64,000 nucleotides of DNA from Sipunculus nudus (Eukaryota; Annelida; Sipuncula; Golfingiida; Sipunculidae): NCBI GenBank assembly GCA_026874595.1, contig CM049310.1:16036058-16100057 (forward strand), given 5' to 3'. Of this stretch, positions 1-11,800 are shown piece by piece (position 1 is the first letter of the stretch; every line of letters begins with the position of its first letter). The translations under genes were made by a program, and so were the position numbers. Below the pieces are notes generated by a model that made no database searches, was not told the origin of the DNA, and saw only the letters and a program-made list of their open reading frames with translations.

Positions 1-1205
1 ATATTTCCAAAATAATAATTTATTAAATGTGTATTATTTGTTATATTCCTATAAAAACTCTCATATTCTATATTTATCATCACAATGAGTTGGCATTTTT
101 AAGTATGTAAAAAAATTATTTGATATACAATTTTTTTTCAGATTAATAACTGTGGGTCAAGTATATTGGTGAAAACAAAGATGTAGGAAGTTGTGGCAAT
201 TCACTATTACTGTCATTCACTACACTTCGGCCTTTTGAAATCAGTTAGGCAAAGTCAAAACAAAAAGCCTCACTCACATCTCCTTGGGAGTTTTCCAGGG
301 CTGGCCTAAAATACGGAACAGAACATGGAACATGGAACAGGGGCCTTATTTATGGAACAGAACGGAAAAAAGATATAAAAAGTGTCATTACTTTTGAAAA
401 GCTGAATGTTTCATGAGATAATTTATAGTAATAAACGTATTTCAACATATGCGATTTGTAAAATTTTTATTTTAGCCCAAGTTCCGCATTCCGTGTTTTA
501 AGCAAGCCCTGAAAGACCCCCCAGGCGGTTTGAGTGAGGCCTTTTGTTTTGACTTTGCCGAACTGGTTCAAAAGGCCATAGAGTAGTGAATGTATTACTG
601 TGTATCTCTTAAGTGATTGGGACAATATATTTATGCAAATACCTGATCAAACAATATGTAAAGATTGAGCTATATCTAAAATCTTTAAAATATTTCATCA
701 TGCATGACAGAAAATATGAGATATATTCTTTCAGGTCTTCAGTTTTAGGCCTCTTATCCAACATTGACTTTCATGGGCAAAGTATTTGAATAATCCAATA
801 TTCTTTGCTTATCTTAAGGAACATACAACAAAAAGGATCGATGTATCTTTTTATAACTTTTTTATTTACTAAATGTGACAATACAATGCTCCTGAGTCAT
901 TAAGTTATTATAAGATATATTTTTATTTCTTTAAATTCAGGTTCATATAATAATCGCTTGAAAGATACACCATGTTTTGTGTTTATAGGGAAATCTCTCC
1001 CTGTGGACACCTCTCTGTACAGGTAATCATACGAAAAGTAGACGTAATGGTCCATAATCTCTCTTATACATGAACCTCTTCAGCAGCTGAAATTGCATGA
1101 CAGCAGGCTGTTCAGCAAACCATTAAAGAAAACACTGGTGAAAATGTAGGAATGTATATATAGAAATGGTAGGACCAAGAAATTTGGTGTTTCTAATATA
1201 TTTAC
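1..1205 (-). other. EXOC3 intron sequence reaching the left edge
   Basis: This stretch lies downstream of the last visible EXOC3 exon on the minus strand. Exon 5 ends with a consensus donor at 1205. I see no further EXOC3 exon in it. Its one clear feature is the inverted-repeat element at 214-592. Confidence 0.6.
214..592. mobile_element. MITE with long terminal inverted repeats and 9-bp target duplication
   Basis: The left end (214-326) and right end (480-592) are inverted copies of each other over about 113 bp with scattered mismatches, starting with CATTCACTAC. TATTACTGT lies directly outside both ends (205-213 and 593-601), a 9-bp target duplication. The element is 379 bp with no coding capacity, so it is non-autonomous. 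The 9-bp duplication and long inverted repeats suggest a Mutator-like origin; that assignment is inference. Confidence 0.8.
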
Positions 1206-4200
1206 CATTTGTGTGCATGGAGCAGCTTGCCCTCTGATATGTAATCTTCAGTCTTGTTGACAGTTTCTGGTACATTGAAGATGTGCTTCAAATTCTCTAC
1301 AGCTGCTGCAAGCTGCGTAAAAATAAGAGGTGTATTAAAATGAATCACTTAATAAGACCATCAGATCGATCACATCATCCAGTAACTGGCAAAATATCAA
1401 AAGCATAGATGTTTCAGAATAACATAAGGGAATATTTTACATATTTCAAGTTTCATTTATATTTTTAACTCAAACTAATATTGCACTTAAGTATATGTGA
1501 TAGCATATAAAATATTTTAACATGTCAACTTTGAAAAAAAGAAGATTTTTTATAAAAGTTCAAGAATCTTCAAAACTATGGACAGTAATATGATGATGGA
1601 AAATTCTTAACATGAATAAAATGTAACACAGGTGTGAATTTTGATTTATTATTTATGGTCATAATGATGGTAAAATGTTGTATATGCAAAGATTAATTCA
1701 AAAGAAAGTTTCATTCTATTGCCAAACCAATTATGTGTCAATCTCTGATTAATGAGATCTTAACCTTCTCACTGTCAGGATCACCACAGCTACCACGAAG
1801 ACAGGATAAAATCAGCCCTTGTAATTGCAATCTCACTTACCTGAGTGTGTTTAGAGTTCTCTGTCTGTCCTTGTATATAGATTCTCACTTACCTGAGTGT
1901 ATTAAGAGTTCTCTGTCCGTCCTTGTATATAGATTCTCACTTACCTGAGTGTATTTAGAGTTCTCTGTCTGTCCTTGTATATAGATTCTCACTTACCTGA
2001 GTATATTTAGAGTTCTCTGTCCGTCCTTGTATATAGATTCTCACTTACCTGAGTGTATTTAGAGTTCTCTGTCTGTCCTTGTATATAGATTCTCACTTAC
2101 CTGAGTGTATTTAGAGTTCTCTGTCCTTCCTTGTTAAGATTCTCGCTTACCTGAGTGTATTTAGAGTTTTCTGTCTGTTCTTGTATTTGGATTCTCACTT
2201 ACCTGAGTGTGTTGTTTGAATTTTTGGTCTGTCCTTGTATATAGATTCTCACTTACCTGAGTGTGTTTAGAGTTCTCTGTCTGTCCTTGTATATAGATTC
2301 TCACTTACCTGAGTGTGTTTAGAGTTCTCTGTCTGTAGTTTCTTCAGCTTATCATGAAGGGATGATATATCTTGGTAAGACTTATCTACTTCTTGCAAGC
2401 TGTAGAAAGGATAAGATTCTTTGTTATACTCCTCATATGCAAATTAACATTGAGACTGAAAGTATGGATTGAAAAATTATTTCTGAACAGCTCAACGAAA
2501 CAGATAGCCCTACTCCTGATCTTCCTCATGAATGCACATATATTTTAAATAGTTGTGCCCTCTGAAGAGAACAGTGACACCTGAATACTGTTTTTTTTAA
2601 CTGTTAGGATTAATTTGAATAGTGAAGGCTAACTCTTGACTGCAAGAATGGCTGTAACAAAACATTATCTCTCTACACGAGATGATGCATTTCACAACAC
2701 TTGCCCATTATATGATACATGATATGATACATATAGGATACAATATGATTTAGATTCTAATCCAAATTAACCCTTGCATATGGAATATATACATATTTCT
2801 TTTGACCACATTTTGTTCTGTTTGAAAGAAGAGTTTATAATATTGAAGACTATCTATTTTAGGGTAATCCTCCTGTCAGAGCCATCGATGATCATACTGG
2901 TCAATCTGTGTTAAGTTCTAAGTTATACTTCGGCTTTGGATCCCGTAATATTGTGTAACTACTGAAACTGGTTGCAAGGTATGCATGCTCCCAAGGTAAA
3001 TTAATTACTGTAACATACTTTTTATTGATGTCTTGTATATCTTTAATTGCATTCTGCAGTTGGTTTAACCCAGTGCGGACACCATCTAGCTGAGACTGTA
3101 CAGCTGTCTTCAACATTGCCTCAACTGCACTCTGCAAATAGAATTTAAGCATACAATTGTACTCCTGGTCAATAAACATGCTAGTAAATTATGTATCACA
3201 TGTATATAATATAGGTGACTTGTGATAAAACAACTGCATCTATTATTGAAAAATTTAAAATATTTCCACAGATATGATAATAAAGCTTTTATTAAACTTG
3301 GATGGATCATAACAAAATTTAATGGGAAAGTTAAAAAAATTATTTTTTTATTATAATAAGTAAACAAGCAATATAAAAAACAAAACAATTCTTTGAATAA
3401 TAAGCCATTGTATATATTTAATTAATGACCCAACAGTTCATCTTTTCCATATGATTCTAACTTTAAAAGGAAAATAAATGTATACAGACTGACTTCTTGA
3501 TGTCATCATCAGACAAAAGACAGATAAACATTTAATGCCAAACCAAATGGCTTGATTCATCTGAAAATATGCTTATTTTTACTGGTAGAGATGAACCTGA
3601 ACAACAACAAAGACAACACTTGCCTTTTTACGAGCAGCTCTTCTTCTAAACTGGTCAACTTTTTCCAGCTGGTCTGGACGCTTTGAAAATTAAAAAGGTA
3701 TTTTTGTAATTTTTTCATATTTAAAAGAACATTGCTTGAATAACTATAATATATATTTTAAATAAAATGTATCTAAATGTATTTAAAAGTAAAAAAAGGA
3801 ATCCAGAGTTAATTTAGAGATTAGGTGAACACGTCTGGTCTAAATGTTAGCTCTGAAGATAGTGTTAATAAATTCTGCCCGTGGGGAGAGGGGCTGGTTT
3901 AGCATAAGCCATGACCTCATCTTCAAAGTTCTGTCATTACAATACCCCCAAAATCAATCTAATTCTGGCGTACAATATCAAGATGAAAATGGCTAAAGTC
4001 ACTTTATGAATTTGTACAACAACTCATATGATATCTAGAAATATATTTGTTACCAAGAGCTTGTTACACAAGGGATAATGTCCTAAAATCTGTTACAAAC
4101 ATTTACAGCAAAGAATACATTTCTCAAAATCAGGTCAATGAGCAAAATCTTCATTCATTCATTATAAAAGACTTAACTTTCAAATCTCTTATCTTCAGAA

Positions 4201-4305
4201 ATGCAATAAAAAAATGTGTACCTTAAGCATTCCTGCCACCTGCCTTGCAGCCGTAGCTTTAGCATCAGCCTCCATCTTAACCAATTCTGCTGATGCTCCA
4301 TTCAT
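1206..4305 (-). CDS. EXOC3: EXOC3 (Sec6), exocyst complex subunit 3, 5' part only
   Basis: This is the N-terminal part of Sec6/EXOC3, a subunit of the exocyst that tethers secretory vesicles to the plasma membrane. Five coding exons read on the minus strand: 4222-4305 (ATG at 4305), 3624-3680, 3019-3131, 2309-2399 and 1206-1312. Together they give 150 codons plus two bases; the family has about 750 residues, so the rest lies beyond the left edge. Phases join without a break. Recognisable stretches are RQVAGMLKRPDQLEKVDQF, then VQSQLDGVRTGLNQLQNAI (the most conserved N-terminal Sec6 segment) and LAAAVENLKHIFNVPETV. The region is helical and coiled-coil-like, as expected for the Sec6 N terminus. 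The ATG exon seems to begin at an acceptor at 4315, so a noncoding exon should lie upstream. Intron 2 has a GC donor. The donor of exon 4 is copied in a minisatellite. Identity is confident from family knowledge. Confidence 0.93.
1835..2336 (-). repeat. 52-bp minisatellite containing an amplified EXOC3 splice donor
   Basis: Ten tandem units lie at a 52-bp spacing (one interval 50, one 54). On the minus strand each unit carries ACTCAG|gtaagt preceded by about 28 bp identical or nearly identical to the end of EXOC3 exon 4, followed by about 24 bp of intron. The unit at 2303 is the real exon-intron boundary; the donors at 2251, 2197, 2145, 2095, 2043, 1991, 1939, 1887 and 1835 (forward left edges) are copies. 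The 2145 copy reads gtaagc; the other copies keep gtaagt. Confidence 0.93.
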
Positions 4306-4675
4306 TTTGGTTAAGCTGTTAAAGTGTCATCTAGAAGCCTGAAGTCACCAGAAACATAAATTGAAACATAAGCATAATAATTGGTACTCTGAGGCTATAT
4401 CAACAAATATTATATACAGAAATAGCTATACTGTTAACAAGTATCATTTGGTGGTCATTAATCTTTAACTTATTTTCTTTTTTTTTTAATTTAAACATTT
4501 ATTCAAGGGTTGTTTTCAAGTCTCCTCAAAATGATATAATCATGTGTTAATTACTGGTAAAACCCATTAAAATGGATGGGGTGGGGGTCGGGGATAGAGA
4601 AAATACACTTGTGCACTAATATAGGCATGGAATTGAAATTGAAATTTAATTCAATAACAAGGAGTGGTTAAATGC

Positions 4676-5402
4676 AAATATGCTCCCGAGGCAGCGGATA
4701 TCTTGCGGTTCTAAGGAAGCTACTGTATTCCCGCTGCCTGCTTTGACCATTTATGATACACCTGGGTACAGGTCCAGGTACTATAGAAAGTACAGGTCTG
4801 GATACAGGTACTTTTAAAAAAGACATTTGAACTAATCTTATAAATTGCATTCATTTTATCTAGATTTGCAATAATAAGTTAAAGTAAAATGGAAGAAAAT
4901 ATTGTTATGAAGTAGGAGATGGCATAGTTGTGACTTAACAAATATTTAAAGGAATGTTTCAACATTTCATTCAGAAGGTATCAGAGATTATTAAGGCCTG
5001 GTATTCAGACAGAGCCAGGGATATTCATGGATGGATTCTTTAATTTATAGACTCAAATGTTTTTTTACTTAGGGATAAAGAATTACAAGGCATTTGGGAA
5101 TTAATAGGGCTAGTATTAATTGATATTTCAGATGTTTATACAGCCTTTTTCGAACTGTCATAAATGGGAATTCAATTGCTCGATATGATGAGATGGTCAG
5201 ATCATGTATTTATGAAGTACCTACCAACCTCGTCTTGTGTTTCTCTCACCTTGTGTTACAAGTGGAACTTACACAAAAAACAACTTGTAACAAAATTATT
5301 AAAAAGTACTAAATGATTACTCAATGTGTCTTCAGGAAAAATACTACGCTCCCTAGGCAGCAGCAATCTTGCACTTCTAAAGAAGCTACTGATTTTTCCG
5401 GG
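4676..5402. repeat. Two related short repeat copies
   Basis: A segment of about 65 bp at 4676-4740 (with aggcagcggatatcttgcgg) resembles one at 5343-5402 (with aggcagcagcaatcttgcac); both go on to a similar gaagctactg segment. They are diverged copies of one short dispersed repeat. I see no gene in the rest of 4316-5397, which should hold EXOC3 5' intron or UTR sequence. Confidence 0.5.
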
Positions 5403-5590
5403 AGACCCCCCCCCCCCCAACCCCCCCCTGTAATAGGTAGAATGATAATAATGAATGATAAATAAAGTGGAATAATGATGGGGGGAGACCCCCCAAACCC
5501 CCCCCCCTGTAATAGGTAGAATGATAAGAATTAATGATAAATAATAAGGAATAATTGGGGGGAGACCCCCCCAACCCCCCCTTGTGGGAG
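5398..5590. repeat. Three-unit tandem repeat with long C-tracts
   Basis: Three units of roughly 85 bp each contain GGGAGACC, a C-tract of about 6-16 bases, AAcccccc and a shared tail (tgtaataggtagaatgat). On the minus strand the C-tracts are G-runs that could form G-quadruplexes. Minus-strand reading frames here give Gly/Pro-rich peptides that are products of the repeat, not genes. Confidence 0.8.
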
Positions 5591-5639
5591 GAATAGATGA
5601 ATGATAGATCAATGAATCAGTAGGAAAAGATCGTAGAGA

Positions 5640-5800
5640 AATGGCACAGGAACGAAGTGAAGTGTAGCGAGATAGTGAATGGATGAGATTGTGTGAGATG
5701 GTGATTCCTGATGACGTAATGGAGAAATTAGGGGAAGCCTATGGCAACATGGCGGCGTTGGTTAAGGAAAGACAAAGGGGGAGGAATACAGGATACAAAT
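5640..5800. promoter_or_regulatory. Candidate EXOC3 promoter / 5' end
   Basis: This patch has more CpG than its surroundings. It contains a CRE-like TGACGTAA (5712-5719) and AACATGGCGGC (5746-5756), which resembles a YY1 element found at many animal transcription starts. It lies about 1.4 kb upstream of the EXOC3 coding start on the minus strand, where a noncoding first exon is expected. The exact start is not visible, so the call is tentative. Confidence 0.35.
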
Positions 5801-6477
5801 GATAGAAAACTTAGAAGGAATGGACAAATAGACAGTTATTAGTGATGGTATGTGTTACTAAATACATACATCTCTTGCAATAGACAGGGTGGGCCAGTTA
5901 TGTTGGCTGGTTCAGGTGCCTGAGGTATTCTATATTCGTACCCTGGTTGTATTCAACATAAGCCTAGCCACCTGCAGCGACAAATCGTCTTGGGCTGTTA
6001 CCGGACGACTGTTTCGTCGCCTCCCCATATATAGAGATAAGTGGTATTTGACCACGATACGATCGTATTTTCCGGAAAAGGCAGTTTTATTTCCAGTTTT
6101 ATTGAAGGGATGACATTAAAACTTCTTCACCATGGCAAATGTATCTTATTTTCAATACAACTGCAACATATTGGCAACTGTAAGTGCATTTTCCTTCAGT
6201 TATTGTGAATTTTGGTCTAAGAAAACACGGGTCGTACTGCCCATAACTGCCATGACAGAAGCAGTAAGAAAGTATATGTAGAGGCGACAATGTTTTGTGC
6301 ACTGGTCCCGTGTTATAAAAGTTAAAGACTTAATTAAGCAGGGAATATATGCAATTAGCTTATCATAACAAAATTTTGTCTTAAAAAATTAGATACTCGA
6401 GTTACTAAGGGTTTTTTTTCCATTTATAAACAGAGATCATACAGAGGTTAGAATCCCACCCACGTGCATACATGGGG

Positions 6478-6530
6478 TGGTGACTATAAAATGTACTCTG
6501 ACATATATCTAAAATTTTATAGTCACCATT
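6478..6530. repeat. Short perfect hairpin
   Basis: GGTGACTATAAAAT and its exact reverse complement ATTTTATAGTCACC flank a loop of about 20 bases. The surrounding 5800-6940 interval shows no gene that I recognise; small open frames there lack family resemblance. Confidence 0.55.
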
Positions 6531-6942
6531 GGTGGCTAACATAAGCCATGACATGCCTGCTTCTCCATTACATGAATCCTAAACATCATTACGTCCGTCA
6601 GTATACACCCATAACCTCGTCCATGCAGACCGGATTATATACTCGCTCCAATAAAAGTACAGTAATCATGCAAGAGTTAAGATGGGACTCAAATATTGGT
6701 GGGGGGAGAGAGAGAGGGGAGTGGCATCTGATCATTCGCTATTCATGAGCGATATTGGGTTGAATCTTGTTAAAATCTGTCATTCCTCTGCTGTGAAGGA
6801 CAATTGCTTGGCCCATGCATTGTTTTATGATTATACGATGAAATAACGTGTTAAGCTGCCAAATAATCAAAAAGAAAATACTATAAATAGGTCGTTTTAT
6901 TACCCTCCAGTCGGCAGCCGTCGACCGTTCGGTCATCACACA

Positions 6943-7078
6943 ACAAGGGTGGTGTTTTGATATTCACTACGGTCGGGTGTCTTTCTATTAAAGGAGAGGT
7001 CAATCTTGCCGAACGGTTTGGCCTTCAGAGACTGAAGGGTGTGTTTTGATATTCACTTCGGTTAGTGTATTTTTTTAC
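6943..7078. repeat. Diverged two-unit repeat
   Basis: Two segments about 92 bp apart share tgttttgatattcact and flanking similarity (around 6950 and 7040). It is a small tandem duplication next to the putative GMEB 5' region. Confidence 0.5.
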
Positions 7079-7099
7079 TCTCTAAAAAAGTTTAAAATT

Positions 7100-7281
7100 C
7101 GCCGAGCGTGTGAATATTGACTGCAGCCCGCCTCCGTCTGACGTCACTGATTCTGGCTGGAGTCCGTGTGGCGTGCACGTCATTCTTTGTTCTGAGACGT
7201 AGCGCCAGGAAATCCAAGTACGGCCATATTTCTTGACGTTTTCATACTGCGACAGAAAAATAATTATCAAACATAGCCACG
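7100..7281 (+). promoter_or_regulatory. Candidate promoter and noncoding first exon of the GMEB-like gene
   Basis: The stretch is CpG-richer than its flanks and ends in a strong donor, CCACG|gtaagt, at 7281/7282. It lies about 1.55 kb before the acceptor at 8833 that opens the first coding exon. If spliced to 8834, the in-frame TAA at 7261-7263 sits upstream of the ATG, which would fix that ATG as the start. No transcript evidence is available. Confidence 0.45.
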
Positions 7282-8833
7282 GTAAGTATAGGGGATACAC
7301 ACACTGGGTTTCTTTGGAGTGTTTACATGGAGGGAAAGTGGGGAAGTTTAAACGGAACTGAAACACATGGTGGTGAACACGAGCACAAAAAGGTCCCCGT
7401 GTGGTGAGTTGGTGTGATGTCATGACGCCATCGAGACAGCTCTTGTCAACACGTCCACTCAGCACGGGATATTTGTCTGGTCTTTGTTTCCCTGGGTCTC
7501 CACAGCTGTCATTGGTGTAAAACACATTTCTTGGCATGTTTTTATCATTTTTAAAATAATAAAGGATATTATCATACAGAAAATATTGAAAAATGAATTT
7601 AATATTTGAGTAAAATATTTAAATTTAATATGGCTTATTAAATTATTTACTTAGTTTTGAAAAAATGATCTGTTTTGTATATCTTTTTTAGATATATAAT
7701 TTATTTTACAATTTCCTTTAATGTGGTGTGACAAATATGAATATGGACAGCAATAAATATTTTTTGATATTTTATATATGTTGAAAATAGTTAAAGTATT
7801 TTTTCTAAAAACATAGACTTCATGAGTCACTAAAATATAAATGAAATTAATAGACAAAGATTTATAATTTTTCTAATCTTTTTAAATATATTTTTAAATA
7901 TACATATTAAATATACGTTACTGTATCCACCATTTTGATGCCTAGAACTTTTTCTCTCAAACTGAGAACCTCTTTCAGGTGGAGATTCTTCCACTCTCTC
8001 TCTCTCTCCATTTATATATTATACATGTATATATTGTGTCCAAATGATGATCTGAAAACAGCGTATTAATTATTATGTACAAACCCAGATATGCACTCAT
8101 TCAACTGTAATGTCAGAATGATTTTCCTACACAGCTTATTTTAACCCCACCATTAATTTCTAGTAATTGATTACCTAGAGTACACATCCATGGCTTATTA
8201 GGATGTAGGGTCAGTCCCCTGCTGTTAAATCTCATGCTTACTTGCCTGCTTCAGGCCACTGGCAGCCTTAATGGATGTCCCCTGCTGTTTAATTTACTCC
8301 CAGTTACTCACCATTCTCATAAGAATGCAGACAGGAGCTCATTAATTGATAGTATGTGATGTTTTTTTTTCTGATGAATTAAGGGGCTGAAATACCCCAT
8401 AATTTAACTTCTAATGTAGATAGAAATCAATTAAAACAGTTATATTTTCCCAATAGAAAAAGTTAAATTTAAATTACTTCAGATTTTCAACATCTTTAAA
8501 TTTTATATAAAGTTCAATTTTTAAAAAACTTTTTTTAAATCATATGTTGTTATTGCACTTAAAACAATGAATCATTAAGGTTAAATTTTAATTCAGAGTT
8601 TTTTTCACCACTTTGCCCCGCTACCTACCCTGAAATAATTCTATTTTTTTCATTATTCATAGTTTATTGAAATTGACAATGAATCTGACTTGAGGACAGT
8701 GAAGAATGTATTTAGAAAAAAAGACAAATTTATTATGATCAAATTGTGTGTATTATGTATATGTTATTAAATAATGTTATATGAGTATTTTTATTTTAAT
8801 ATATTATATGCTATGTATAAATTCATTGTTTAG
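7282..8833 (+). other. Putative first intron of the GMEB-like gene
   Basis: AT-rich sequence with a short CT run near 7990-8010. I see no coding potential or recognisable element in it. It ends in gtttag before the coding start. Confidence 0.4.
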
Positions 8834-11800
8834 ATGTCAGAGACAGATATAATAGACATTCAGTGTGGAGAAATTAAAGGGAAGATGCATCTGGAGAAGT
8901 TCATCTGCCCAGGTATCCATGAGCCCTGTATCGAGGTGAATGGTGAAATGATCACTCCCAAACTCATGGTTGTCATCGCAGACAAAGCCAAACTGAAGGA
9001 CTGGAAGAATGCCATCAGATACAAGGGTGTATCATTCAGGTACTGACAGTGTTTAATAGCAGTAAGAATATAATCATCTCACTCTTTTAGTTCAGCAGCC
9101 TGAAAGGTATCTAGGTATCAAAGCTATAGCAGTCACCCTTTGTCCTTAGTCTGGCTTTCTGTCATCCATTAACATTGCACTAATCCTAATTATTAGTCCC
9201 AGAAATTTCGAACTCAACATTCAGAGAGGTCCTGAGTGATTGATCAATCTTGAGGACAACCTTCATACAAAAGCTTCAGTATCTCTGTAATTTATGCATT
9301 GATTGCAATGAAATTCAACATGCCTGTTGGCTTTTAATAATTTTTTTGTTGGTGATACTTGTGTCGCACCCTATAATTATGTCCCTCCCCTCCCCCCACC
9401 TTCAGTGGAGAGATGGTTTTCAACACCATCATCTTCATCAGCCATCTGTAGGATATCTTGTGAATGCAATAACTTTTGAAAAAAATTATTTCTCTGAAAA
9501 TCTTTGATGAGTTCAAAACCTGGTGACCCTAACCTTGATCTTCAAGGTTAATTTCACTCAGATATAAAATTTTGTGAATCCCATAATATTTTAAAGTATT
9601 GCATATTTTGTCCTCACATTTGACACATTTTGCTCAAATCAAGTTCTCAGTTGAGGTTGAAAACTGTTGCCCTTGAAAAGGAACTTCAAGTTCATTTTAG
9701 CCTCCATGATTTCTTGTGAACGCGATAACTAATGAAATTATATTGCATATTTTTCCCTCAATTTTGCCACAAAAATTGTTTCCACTGAGTTCTTGGAATC
9801 GTTTTAGTACCTGTGACCTTGGAATTTCATGTTCTAGGTCATATCTGCACAATTCTGGGATTATTGTGACCACCATAAGTTTGGAAGTACTGAAGGTTTT
9901 TTTTAAAATTAAACACACCAGTTCTTTCTGCCATATTCCCTGAAGACTTCGAAATCTGGTGACCTTGGCCTTGATCTTCAATGTGAAATCTGGGAACTTG
10001 TGTTTTTTAAAGGCCATAACTTTGGAGGTCTTGTATTATTCTTCCTTAAATTGAAAATGGTCCTGTTTTTTTTTCTTATTTTCATGGAATTTTATTAATT
10101 TTTTTAGGCTCTTTAATTACAGCAATCATGTGACTTTCTCAGAGGTGGGGTTAAAACTTTGGTAAGGCAATCATACATGGTTTGACCATCAATTATAAAT
10201 AGTGTCCAATGGTCCGATATATTCCTTTAATCCTGAGTCTGAAGGGAGGGTATCTTAAAAAAAATGATGTAATACTTATGAAATTTCACTGATCAAAATT
10301 CATGCAAAATTTATCAGTGAAACAGGTCAGCTGAGTGTCATGGCCCATGGGTAACTGGTTGTTGATGACAATGCAGTTAATGTAAGGTAGTTTTAATAGT
10401 TGTAGCCAGTGGTGCTATACTTGCTGTCTCCTACAGTTTACATAAATGTTTACATGGCAAAAGACACTTTAATAATGTGCCTCAGTCTGGTGAGGTTTAA
10501 TGGGTTTCTTGGTAAAATTGTACTTCAACATTTTGGATTTTATGTCAACTATAAAAACTAAAAATTAGTTCAAAATGGTTTTCAGTTGCAGTGATCCATT
10601 TCTGCTGAATTCTGGCTTCAGTTCAGACGGTTGTTAAAGGCAGGGTTGTACCTTACAGTTCTAGTTGACTGAAGTTGGCCCATCCAAGGCCAGAAATTTA
10701 TTATAAGTGAATATGTTGAAATCATTTCTAATCAGGTGAATTAAGTAAATGTAAGACAGGAAATGTCTTCGGACAATTAGATTTAGAAATGTCAGTTTAC
10801 TGTAACAAATTGAACATATAAATGGTTTTTTATGTCATTATATTTCAAACAGCACATTTAATTTTTTCTTTGTAGAAAACTTTTAGAAAACGGAGGAATC
10901 TCGTTTTATGATCACAAGAATAAATGCACAGGGAAGTGTATATCCAGGATGGTACCAAAGAACATGTGGTCTTCATACATGGAATCCAGAGATCTCCCCA
11001 CAATGGTTTCACTCCCGTCTCAGATCAATAAATCAATGTATGACAATTATAAATCACACCAGAGCAGCACTCAGGAGCAGCCACTGTTTCCAACACCCAT
11101 TGCTGTTCCAGCCGGAGGTTCAGTTAAGCCAGAGACTGTGACTGATCCAGAAACATCAGATCAGAGTACGGAGGATGTTAAACAGGAAATCAAAACAGAG
11201 GAGGAAACACCATTAGATTTGATACAAAAGGATGATGCTAGTCAGAAATCAGACATAAAATCTGATGATGCTGTTGTCAGTAACATGGTGGATCTGTTTC
11301 CTGATGGAGAGACTCTTGTAGAGGGTAAGCTGGCTGAAAAAATTTACTTCTCAACTTATGATACCAGTTCTTCACAAAAATGTATATTGAACTCTGCGTA
11401 AGGCACTAAAAATAGGTACAGTTCTTTGGCACTTTTTTTTTCAGAAACTAGTGCAGGCAGGCAATATTTTATTTAACCTTATTTTTCTGTTTGTTTTAAA
11501 TAAAATGTTATTTGATCAGGGAAAAGCATGAAAATTACAGAATTGTTTTGCTAAACAGGCAAAAGCACTACATAAGAAAGGAAATTTTATCAAAATTGTA
11601 TTCTTTTATATTCTTGGAAGATGATAATCAAAATAAAAATTTATGATGCTGGGGATTAAAATTGACACGGCAGTGCCTGAGAACCATAACTTTTGCTTTT
11701 TTTTGGGCCTAACTCGTGTAACATAATACCAAAAAATTACACCTGAAAAACAGGTCTGTATCTACATGTCTATGTACCATCCATACTGCACAATGTTTCA

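Noticed and set aside
5256-5612. 118-codon Gly/Pro-rich open frame on the minus strand
   Set aside because: Its composition is a translation of the C-tract repeat units.
7082-7537. 151-codon open frame on the minus strand
   Set aside because: It lies across the candidate GMEB promoter and first exon, has no family resemblance, and is explained by the locally higher GC content.
8834-9039. Reading the SAND exon as DEAF1 or another SAND protein
   Set aside because: The downstream FWTGI..VGLTEEF exon and the coiled coil match GMEB, and no MYND finger is encoded.
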